Shown: one piece after another, positions 45,014 through 52,172 of the stretch
Position numbering within the stretch: position 1 is the stretch's first letter
Layout: each line of letters starts with the position of its first letter
Assembly (NCBI GenBank): GCA_023435645.1
Contig: JAEYRK010000001.1
Span: 44,871-108,870, forward strand
Source: Bacillota bacterium
Lineage (GTDB): Bacteria; Bacillota; Clostridia; Lachnospirales; Lachnospiraceae
Reading direction: 5' to 3'
Length of the DNA: 64,000 nt
Made by a program: the position numbers and the translations under genes
The notes under the pieces: generated by a model
The model's input: only the letters and a program-made list of their open reading frames with translations
Databases searched by the model: none
What the model was told of the DNA's origin: nothing

Positions 45014-45322
45014 TTATGTAAAATAAGCTCTTACGTCAAATTCACCGGTTTCCCGATATACCTCCAGCAGCATTTCCTGTACCAGGATCAGTGCTTCCTC
45101 CTTATCCCTAGCAAGCCCTACGATCCGAACCTCTGCCTTCTTATAATGGGGAAAAAGCAGCTCATTTGCATCCATGATATCAAATAAGTTACAGGGCTGC
45201 GAAGCAAAAGCGATACAATAGACATGAAAGGTAGCTTCCCTGTTATTGATGGAAGCAATCACCTGATCCTTCTTCTTTTTCAGCTTGTCACCGATATATA
45301 GTCTCGTCGCCCACTGCACCAT
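45014..45322 (-). CDS. Conserved hypothetical protein, 102 aa
   Basis: A small soluble protein with no recognised domain. The start is basic (MVQWATRLYIGDKLKKKKDQ). The middle has a CIAFASQPCNLFDIM segment with two cysteines, and the C-terminus an amphipathic helix (EEALILVQEMLLEVY) and DVRAYF. GAGGAAAG precedes the ATG. It lies within the corA-DUF523 run between the 472-aa helical protein and DUF2953. A palindrome (45363-45377) lies just upstream. Function is unknown. Confidence 0.7.
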   Translation of the reverse strand: MVQWATRLYIGDKLKKKKDQVIASINNREATFHVYCIAFASQPCNLFDIMDANELLFPHYKKAEVRIVGLARDKEEALILVQEMLLEVYRETGEFDVRAYFT

Positions 45323-45362
45323 AATCTTTCCTCAACAGCTCTTTCCAATTAGTATTCCACTA

Positions 45363-45377
45363 ATTACCATAGGTAAT
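45363..45377. other. Inverted repeat ATTACC-ATA-GGTAAT
   Basis: Six-bp perfect arms with a 3-nt spacer between the 472-aa gene stop and the 102-aa gene. The arms are the same as in the repeat at 203-219. Confidence 0.3.
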
Positions 45378-45383
45378 ACAGTG

Positions 45384-46802
45384 CTATTCGTTTATCATAG
45401 CCATGATTATTTCAAAACAGGCAGCCTTCTCCGCCGGATCCGTACATTTCTCCATGGCATTCCGCACATAATCCATAACCTCCTTATGTCCGTTAAAAAA
45501 TACGGGCATCTTATCCAGGAGATTTGCCATGATGGCGCGGCTTACCCTTCGGTCACATCGTTCAAACAGCTGCGTCAATTCATCGATCAATTTGTCCGCT
45601 TCCTCTCCTGCTCTTTCTTCACTGACAGGAAGGCTGGACTTAATCTCATAGAAATCAATAAACAGACTGTTAGAGAGCAGATCCTTCGCCAGAAGAAGTA
45701 GGTTCAGGTGCTTGTCCACCAGCATTCCTTCTGCCAGCTTCCTATGATTAAGATCCGCCTGATACAATGCCTCCTCCAGAACAATCAGGTCATAGCCCAG
45801 ATTCTCCTGAAGCCCCTCCAGTGCTCCAAAGCACTCGATCAAACCAACCGACGGCTCCTGCTTCAGCCCCTTTTCGAATTCTTCATATATTCCTCTGATC
45901 ACCTGAAATGCCGCTTCCTCCTCCTTCTCATAAAAGGGTGCGGACATACCTGCATAGGGGTCACATAGGAGTAGGGTATAAACCTCATTCACAATTTCCT
46001 GAAGAGAATAGTATACATTAATCTCTTTCTCCAAAAACGCAGCAGTCTTCATAAGCTCTGAAACTGCTCTTTCATATTCCTCTGCAGACATATTCTGATA
46101 ATCCTGACTAAGTAGACTCTGCTTCATATCCCATAGAAGCGGATAAAGTGGATCGGCCTCCTTTGGAAGCTCCAACAAAGAGGAGGAGCGGAGCATATAG
46201 AGATAGGACTCCAGGGTATCCTGCCCTGCCCCGACATACTCATGCATACTTCCTCTAATCAGATCAAAGAATTTAAGCTTCGTCATTCTAACCGGAAGCT
46301 GTCCGATCACTTCCCTAATCCGATCATTGATCACTGCATTTTCCTGGGTCTCAAAGATAAACCTCAGTACCTCCCTGGCAAACTCCTCATCCTCTAGCCA
46401 TGCTTCCCTTGGCTTGAAACGATATTCGATCCGGTTCAGAAGATATTCCCTGATTGTGCATACATCCGAATAGGAGGTCAACAGCTTCATTCTGTGGATG
46501 ATATCGTTACGGAGCATATCCACTGCTCTGACAGCCTCCTCATGCACTCCGGTGCTCCGATCTCCTGCAATAAGTTCCCCGATTGCCAGATTTAATTGCT
46601 TCAGAGCAGCCTTAACCGCTTCTTCCCACTGCTCCCCATCATCGCAATAGCTTTCATAAAAGGAATAGTAATGCAGGGCCAATCTGACGGCGGCCATGGT
46701 ATGATAACGATCTGTAAGGCAGTTAAAAAACCTGGGTAGACTCTCCTCCAGCTCCTTGCCCTTCATAACATTCTGATATATTTGATTTGTCTCTTTGTTC
46801 AT
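45384..46802 (-). CDS. All-helical hypothetical protein, 472 aa
   Basis: A soluble, acidic, all-alpha protein with no recognised family. It is rich in L, E, R and Y, with repeated helix pairs, for example LRNDIIHRMKLLTSYSDVCT and DRIREVIGQLPVRMTKLKFF. No membrane segment or nucleotide motif is seen. It overlaps the upstream ABC-2 permease gene by 4 bp (ATGA), so the products are translationally coupled and probably act together. Since the permease pair lacks an ATPase, this protein may be a cytoplasmic partner, but it has no Walker motifs. Function is unknown. Confidence 0.72.
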   Translation of the reverse strand: MNKETNQIYQNVMKGKELEESLPRFFNCLTDRYHTMAAVRLALHYYSFYESYCDDGEQWEEAVKAALKQLNLAIGELIAGDRSTGVHEEAVRAVDMLRNDIIHRMKLLTSYSDVCTIREYLLNRIEYRFKPREAWLEDEEFAREVLRFIFETQENAVINDRIREVIGQLPVRMTKLKFFDLIRGSMHEYVGAGQDTLESYLYMLRSSSLLELPKEADPLYPLLWDMKQSLLSQDYQNMSAEEYERAVSELMKTAAFLEKEINVYYSLQEIVNEVYTLLLCDPYAGMSAPFYEKEEEAAFQVIRGIYEEFEKGLKQEPSVGLIECFGALEGLQENLGYDLIVLEEALYQADLNHRKLAEGMLVDKHLNLLLLAKDLLSNSLFIDFYEIKSSLPVSEERAGEEADKLIDELTQLFERCDRRVSRAIMANLLDKMPVFFNGHKEVMDYVRNAMEKCTDPAEKAACFEIIMAMINE

Positions 46803-48106
46803 CTGTTATTCCATCCTATTTCATCTTTGCTGTCCAGATCTTTTCCGATCCGATTTGAAACTTGTCCCATCCTACCGAGGATCAGGTCCAATATGATAAG
46901 CAGGAATAGGACAACTGCGGTCATACGAAACAGCATCCCGTGTCCCTGTGTCAGAATTCCTTCCTTATTTCCATATACTATTATATCAGTAAAGCCCTGA
47001 ATAAACCAGCTATTTGGTATAATTTTCAGAAAGCCCGCTGATAAAGCTTCGGATAACCCGGATAGCATCCGGTAAAAGCCCAGGCCACCCAGCACTAAAA
47101 TCAGCATGGTACAGAGCATCTGGTAGGCAATGATGCTCTTCACAGCCTTTGCCAGAAGAAGGAATACTCCTCCCAGCAGCATGGCATATAAAAGGATCAG
47201 CAGGCATGTACTAATATATAGCTTAATCTCCGGCCCTCCCAGCTGCTGATAGATCAGGGCTGAGAACAGGACCGCGATGATACCCTCCACCAATAATACG
47301 GAGCAGTAATTTCCGGTATCAAGCTTTAGGAGGTGTAGCCTTGATATCTTTAGTCGAGCCTCCACGCCCATTTCCTTCTCTCTGACAACACCGGAGACCA
47401 AAAACATAGCGATAAAGGATACCAGGATCCCCAGGATACCGAAGATGATCTGATTATAAATAATTGAATTGGACAGGGGCTCCTCCTCAGTAATGGACTG
47501 CTCAGGATTTGCATAGATCATACGGAAAGCAAAATCAAAATCCGTACTACCCGCCAGCAGGTTTGAAATATAGTCCTTATATTCCTCCGCACTCAGCTTC
47601 CTCCGGTCATAGTCAAGCCCTTCATACATTCTGTAGCTCTTATATAAGCTGATCGGATACAGCATCTCACCTGCTACAATATCTGATATAATCGTTGAAG
47701 CTCTGTCACTATCCACATAATATACAGTGATTGCCCCCTCCGGACGTCCCTTCCTAAGCTTTTCCTCATACCCCTCCTCGATGACGAAGACAGCGTTGAT
47801 CATCTCATCCAGTAAGAGCTTCTGCAGCTCCTTCTCTTCCTTCACAAGGATTCTGATGGAGGGTAATTCTAAGAGCCGTGCCAGCAGCTCCTCAGATTCC
47901 TTCGTATTGTCATAATCCACAATGCCGACCGGGAGTGCGCTTTGCTCCTCTGCCGAGGAGGAAAGTGCATGAATTACAATGGAGAATAAAATAATAGAGG
48001 ATAACAAGGCAGCGATTGTTGAAGTGTCCTTTACAATCAGCTTAATCCTCAGAAGGAGGACACATAGAATATCCTGAAACACAGAGCCTGCTTTATGCTT
48101 CTTCAT
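46799..48106 (-). CDS. ABC-2 type permease (YhgE-like)
   Basis: A 435-aa membrane protein. One N-terminal membrane segment is followed by a large extracytoplasmic domain (about residues 50-215; VGIVDYDNTKESEELLARLL), then five or six membrane segments. This matches the ABC2_membrane_3/YhgE layout of exporters. GGAGG precedes the ATG. It overlaps the previous gene by 14 bp. No ATP-binding gene is linked, so the partner ATPase must be encoded elsewhere or is not needed. Substrate is unknown. Confidence 0.85.
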   Translation of the reverse strand: MKKHKAGSVFQDILCVLLLRIKLIVKDTSTIAALLSSIILFSIVIHALSSSAEEQSALPVGIVDYDNTKESEELLARLLELPSIRILVKEEKELQKLLLDEMINAVFVIEEGYEEKLRKGRPEGAITVYYVDSDRASTIISDIVAGEMLYPISLYKSYRMYEGLDYDRRKLSAEEYKDYISNLLAGSTDFDFAFRMIYANPEQSITEEEPLSNSIIYNQIIFGILGILVSFIAMFLVSGVVREKEMGVEARLKISRLHLLKLDTGNYCSVLLVEGIIAVLFSALIYQQLGGPEIKLYISTCLLILLYAMLLGGVFLLLAKAVKSIIAYQMLCTMLILVLGGLGFYRMLSGLSEALSAGFLKIIPNSWFIQGFTDIIVYGNKEGILTQGHGMLFRMTAVVLFLLIILDLILGRMGQVSNRIGKDLDSKDEIGWNNR

Positions 48107-49286
48107 TGTTCACCCTCCTTCTTGTAAAGAATAACAGAGTGCCACAGAAGAATAACAAGGATATCAGCAGCAGGACAAGGCTGATTCTTCCCACCACCTC
48201 ATGCTTTCCCTGATTCATGCGAATCATCCCTTCCATCATATAATAATATGGTGTAATCCGTGAAAGCTGAAGGATGTCCTGCGGAAGGAACATGATGGGG
48301 ATAATTCCCCCTCCGATTACAGCAAAATAAAATATCAATAAATTTCCTACCAGAATAAATCTCTGTGTAGTTTCAAAGAAGGCACTGAGAAGCAAGGGCA
48401 TCGTTACACAAAATAGGGCCAGAGAAGCTCCGTAAAGAATTATTTCAAAGGAAGGTTTGCTGGCGCTGAGGATGCAGATTGCTGCAGATGCTGCTGCTGT
48501 CAACGGTACTGCCAGCATCAATAGCTTCGCAGTTAGGAACTGATACACCGGCATCCGGGTTGTTTTTATCCTAAGAAAGGTCCCCTGTCTGATCTCTCTC
48601 AGAAGCTTAAAGCCTCCATATAGACCAGCATAGAGTAAGCCCATAATGAGGATGGAGATCAGATAGTACTCACTCATCCTGGTCTTTGGAAAGGTTGCCT
48701 TCTCTTTGAAGGTGAATAATTCCTCCTTGCCGAGAGCCGTGAAAATCAAATCTAAGGAAATGGAGACATTCGTTGAATCAATCAGCTCCTGCTTCGCCCC
48801 CTCCTGCTCCATGAGATCGTATAATCCGACTGCATTCACCTCAACAGCGGAGATGAATTTCTCATAGCTTAGCAGTACATTCTGGAAGAGAATTGCCTTG
48901 GTCGTATCCTGAATATTAATTGTAACATTGATTGGCAAATGCTCAATTTGAACCATATTTTGAGCAAAGCCCTTTGGAATCTCAATGAAGATATCAAGCT
49001 CGCCCTCATCAAAGGCTTTCTTTACCTCCCCCTCCTCACCCATGATGACGGTGATTAGGCTGGAAAAGGTCTCACTCTCATGAAAATATCCAAGCAGCAG
49101 CTCCGAATAGGTACTGTCATCATTATTAATCACTCCCAGTCTGAGATGCTCCGAAAGGTCAGTATCCCCATTCCTTCTATTATAAGAAGTGCCTATTATA
49201 ATAATAATAAGCACTGTTAGTATTCCAACCCATATTTTTTTGTCTGCGAAGAGCTCTTTCAGCTCTTTGATTAAGGTATTTAGCAT
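48093..49286 (-). CDS. ABC-2 type permease, second subunit
   Basis: A 397-aa membrane protein with the same layout as its neighbour at 46799-48106: an N-terminal membrane segment, a large outer domain (about residues 40-180; RLGVINNDDSTYSELLLGYF) and a C-terminal bundle of five or six membrane helices. The two are likely to form a heterodimer. GGAGG precedes the ATG. Upstream, after 22 bp, is the rhomboid-like gene. Confidence 0.85.
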   Translation of the reverse strand: MLNTLIKELKELFADKKIWVGILTVLIIIIIGTSYNRRNGDTDLSEHLRLGVINNDDSTYSELLLGYFHESETFSSLITVIMGEEGEVKKAFDEGELDIFIEIPKGFAQNMVQIEHLPINVTINIQDTTKAILFQNVLLSYEKFISAVEVNAVGLYDLMEQEGAKQELIDSTNVSISLDLIFTALGKEELFTFKEKATFPKTRMSEYYLISILIMGLLYAGLYGGFKLLREIRQGTFLRIKTTRMPVYQFLTAKLLMLAVPLTAAASAAICILSASKPSFEIILYGASLALFCVTMPLLLSAFFETTQRFILVGNLLIFYFAVIGGGIIPIMFLPQDILQLSRITPYYYMMEGMIRMNQGKHEVVGRISLVLLLISLLFFCGTLLFFTRRRVNNEEA

Positions 49287-49308
49287 TTGTGCCTCCAGGA
49301 AGAACCGG

Positions 49309-50208
49309 TTATTCCGGCTTTTCCTCGTTCTTCACGTGCTCATGGGTAAATAGGTGATCCATACAATATTCATAATTGCCGTCACATTTGGAGCAGAACC
49401 TAAATTCCAGCTGATCATTGTCCAGCTCGGTTCTGCCACATATGGCACATTTATGCCTGGTTACCACATCCCGTCCGTTAAACTGAACCACGTTACCGGA
49501 ATTTCTGCCCTCTTTCATCTGTCTGCGGTATTTTGCTCTCCGTTCAAGCTCTCTTGGAGAGATTCTTTGGTAATTCCTGGTCACCAGGAAGAATACAAGG
49601 AAATTAAGTAAGGACATAACAATCGGAATAACTCCCCAAGGATAGCCGCTATTAATCAGTTTATAGATCATATATCCGTAGTAAATTCCGGAGATCCAGG
49701 CCCAATATTTAGCCTTAATCGGGATCAGGAAATAGAGATAGAACTGCATATTCGGATATAGGACCGCAAATGCCAGGAACAGGGAGGTATAGATCAGGTC
49801 CAGGGGTTGATTTAGCAGCATGCCGAGGCCATCAAACAGGTTAAATCCATAAATCAGGTAAACGAGCAGGGCAGCCACGATGTTATAAAGGATCCCTGAA
49901 AAGAAATAAAAATTCAGCCGGAAGGAACCCCAGGATTTTTCTAAAGAGTTACCGACCAAATAAAATACATAAGCCCTAATAAAGACAAAGAAAATATCCT
50001 CCATAAAGGAAATCGGTATCATAAAGGTTACCAGACGCCAGATCTGTCCTCTCGCTACCATCCGAAAATCCAGACCCAAATACATAATTATCTCCGGATA
50101 AAAGCTTCCGATCAGCAATCCCAGTATATATAATATTGCAAAATACTTCATCAGATTCGGTATGGCATATCTTCCAAATTTACGCTCCAGTTTATTGAAA
50201 AAACCCAT
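49309..50208 (-). CDS. Rhomboid-like membrane protein with C-terminal zinc ribbon
   Basis: A 299-aa protein with about six membrane segments in the first 210 residues. The L1-loop region GQIWRLVTFMIPISF resembles the GxWWRL(I/V)T of rhomboids. No GxSG serine is visible; the matching helix (LYNIVAALLVYLIYG) lacks Ser. It therefore resembles derlin or iRhom pseudoproteases. The C-terminus is a zinc-binding region with CAICGRTELD, CSKCDGNYEYC and HLFTHEH. It is cotranscribed with corA (29-bp gap). A role in membrane protein handling is inferred only. Confidence 0.72.
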   Translation of the reverse strand: MGFFNKLERKFGRYAIPNLMKYFAILYILGLLIGSFYPEIIMYLGLDFRMVARGQIWRLVTFMIPISFMEDIFFVFIRAYVFYLVGNSLEKSWGSFRLNFYFFSGILYNIVAALLVYLIYGFNLFDGLGMLLNQPLDLIYTSLFLAFAVLYPNMQFYLYFLIPIKAKYWAWISGIYYGYMIYKLINSGYPWGVIPIVMSLLNFLVFFLVTRNYQRISPRELERRAKYRRQMKEGRNSGNVVQFNGRDVVTRHKCAICGRTELDNDQLEFRFCSKCDGNYEYCMDHLFTHEHVKNEEKPE

Positions 50209-50237
50209 ATAGCTCCTCCATGCTGCCGCTCTTCTTC

Positions 50238-51173
50238 CTAAAACAGCTTCTTCTTTCTGAATATCAGTGCAGTTATTGTAGCAATTATTAATGCTGCCAA
50301 GGTGACAGCAAAGAAACCGAAGGGATTATCTCCACCGGGAATATGAACAAAGTTCATTCCATAAAAGCTTGCAATCATGGTCGGAATAGAAAGCACAATT
50401 GTGATTGCAGCCAGAAATTTCATTACAATATTCTGATTATTAGAGATGATTGAGGCAAAAGCATCCATGGTTCCGCTTAGGATTCCACTGTAGATATTCG
50501 CCATTTCAATCGCCTGCTTATTCTCGATAATCAGATCCTCCAGAAGATCCTCATCCTCCGGGTAATGCTTAATGTTCTCAATCTTAAGCATCTTTTCAAA
50601 TACAACCTCGTTCGCTCTTAAGGAGGTGGTGAAATACACCAGGCTCTTTTCTAGTTCGAGAAGCTCAATGAGCTCACGGTTCTGGGTAGAGATATGGAGT
50701 TTCCGTTCAACCTCCTCACTCTTCCTGTCAATCGTCCTCAGGTGCTGAAGGAAGGTGGATGCATTTCTATAAAGAATCTGTAGGATGAATCTGGTCTTCT
50801 TAAAGGTATAGAAATCTCTGACACGCCCGTCCATAAAGCATTTCAGGATAGGAGACTCCTCCAAACAGACAGTAATTAATATATCCTTATTTACAATAAT
50901 ACCAAGCGGAATCGTTACATAACGATCCTTATCATTTCTTTTCTCCAGTGAGGGAATATCTACTACAATGATCGTATTGTCCTCTTCTACCTCGATACGC
51001 GCTCTTTCCTCTTCATCAAGAGGTGCCCTGAGGTGATTGATATCAATCCCGGTTCTCTCAGCAATTTCCATCAGCTCGGTAGCAGAGGGATTCGTCATCG
51101 TAACCCAACAGCCCTCCGTAATTTCAGTTTGTCTCTGAAGCATACCCTCCACTGTTTTAAAAATATCGATCAT
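50238..51173 (-). CDS. corA: CorA-family Mg2+/Co2+ transporter
   Basis: A 311-aa channel protein. A soluble N-terminal cytoplasmic domain is followed by a long stalk helix and two C-terminal membrane segments, with the selectivity motif YGMNF (GMN at 272-274), then a basic tail RKKKLF. CorA pentamers carry Mg2+ down its gradient. AAAGGAG precedes the ATG. It is the first gene of a long minus-strand run and is read from a perfect consensus promoter with a leader of about 210 nt that can form a long stem (see 51174-51386). Confidence 0.94.
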   Translation of the reverse strand: MIDIFKTVEGMLQRQTEITEGCWVTMTNPSATELMEIAERTGIDINHLRAPLDEEERARIEVEEDNTIIVVDIPSLEKRNDKDRYVTIPLGIIVNKDILITVCLEESPILKCFMDGRVRDFYTFKKTRFILQILYRNASTFLQHLRTIDRKSEEVERKLHISTQNRELIELLELEKSLVYFTTSLRANEVVFEKMLKIENIKHYPEDEDLLEDLIIENKQAIEMANIYSGILSGTMDAFASIISNNQNIVMKFLAAITIVLSIPTMIASFYGMNFVHIPGGDNPFGFFAVTLAALIIATITALIFRKKKLF

Positions 51174-51386
51174 AAATGCTCCTTTCCACTGTAATAGTAT
51201 AGCAGCGGCAGACGCATTTTAATCTTATTCAGAGGCAATTCCTATGAAAGATAAGAATACGAATGAAAACCTGCTGCTATACGCAGTAAGTATTTGATGT
51301 TTTCGCAATATAAGCTACTACTACTTTCAGGACCGGCTTCCATCCATACCACACTCCTTCTTTCTCTTAATACGAACAAAAAGTTC
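51174..51386 (-). promoter_or_regulatory. Long structured leader of corA
   Basis: The transcribed leader is about 210 nt. A perfect 10-bp stem pairs 51197-51206 (GTATAGCAGC on the plus strand) with 51273-51282 (GCTGCTATAC), enclosing 66 nt that hold at least one further stem (TCTTAT/ATAAGA). Its 3' arm ends about 15 nt before the ribosome site. It does not show the M-box consensus. Otherwise no gene is seen in this stretch. Confidence 0.45.
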
Positions 51387-51392
51387 AAATTC

Positions 51393-51421
51393 ATTATATG
51401 TTGTTATCTAGCCTTTGTCAA
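51393..51421 (-). promoter_or_regulatory. Consensus sigma-A promoter of corA
   Basis: Perfect TTGACA (51416-51421) and TATAAT (51393-51398) with a 17-nt spacer, reading toward corA. Confidence 0.85.
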
Positions 51422-51512
51422 ACAAAAAACACATGTGGAGAACATGCAGCCTAGGTTGGATCATCCTATGCTTTCGGTACCATTTACGGGCTGGCTTTGC
51501 CTGCGTAAAAGT

Positions 51513-51561
51513 AAAAAACATAGAGCAGTTCAATGAATACAGTGAACACCCTATGTTTTTT
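51513..51561 (-). terminator. Terminator downstream of the LysM gene
   Basis: A long imperfect hairpin whose base is AAAAAACATAG/CTATGTTTTTT with an inner stem GTTCA/TGAAC. T-runs on both sides allow bidirectional use. Confidence 0.75.
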
Positions 51562-51617
51562 AATAGTCAGGAAAACCTAATTTACATTTTTTTCAGATTG
51601 TCAAAAACCTAGGAGGG

Positions 51618-51962
51618 CTATCCTTCGTACTCCTCGGGTTCATTTACAGGGACTACCATGGTTGTTCCCGGAAGCAGGTAAACCTTGTTCACATCATTCA
51701 GCTGCATAAGATCCCCAATCGCAATTTGGAATTGGTTCAGTATACTGCCAAGGGTATCCCCTTCCTTCACCGTATAGGTGATCGTACCGGTATATTCATT
51801 CATCGGAACTCCAACCGGAACACAGATTACTTCTCCCACCTGCAGGCTATAAACATTAATAAAGGGATTTGCATTTATGATGGCTGATACCGGGACATTG
51901 GTTTGTCTGCTGATCGAATAGAGCGTGTCACCCTTTTTGATCACATAATTCGTACAGAACAT
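51618..51962 (-). CDS. Two-LysM-domain protein
   Basis: A 114-aa protein made almost entirely of two LysM domains: YVIKKGDTLYSISRQTNVPV to VICVPV (about residues 5-50) and YTVKEGDTLGSILNQFQIAI to MVVPV (about 61-107). LysM binds GlcNAc-containing glycans such as peptidoglycan. No signal peptide is seen, so it may be delivered in the mother cell to the spore surface, like other signal-less LysM spore proteins, or act inside another complex. GGGAGG precedes the ATG. It is a single-gene unit, divergent from the activase gene. Confidence 0.9.
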   Translation of the reverse strand: MFCTNYVIKKGDTLYSISRQTNVPVSAIINANPFINVYSLQVGEVICVPVGVPMNEYTGTITYTVKEGDTLGSILNQFQIAIGDLMQLNDVNKVYLLPGTTMVVPVNEPEEYEG

Positions 51963-52090
51963 ATCGTAGTTTCCTCCCTCATCTGAGTCAGATTACATAC
52001 CAATTTAATATAATATATTCAAACACTCTGTATTTGGGGACTTATTACGAGCGAGAAAAATGGACTTTAAAATAATAACAATTAAAAATG

Positions 52091-52119
52091 TTGAACTTAC
52101 GAATTATGTATCGTATAAT
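52091..52119 (+). promoter_or_regulatory. Sigma-A promoter of the dehydratase activase gene
   Basis: TTGAAC (52091-52096) and TATAAT (52114-52119) with a 17-nt spacer; the leader is about 45 nt. Confidence 0.7.
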
Positions 52120-52172
52120 ATAGAAAGCTATTTTAACATCCAATATTTAACGGTTTTAATAGGAGTCGTGCC

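Noticed and set aside
49309..50208. Active rhomboid protease
   Set aside because: No GxSG serine motif is visible in the membrane region.
51174..51392. M-box (Mg2+) riboswitch in the corA leader
   Set aside because: The conserved M-box core is not recognisable in the leader; only a long stem and a minor inner stem are seen.
51294..51536. Plus-strand ORF of 80 codons
   Set aside because: It runs through the corA promoter and leader on the opposite strand, has no ribosome site and no family-like sequence.
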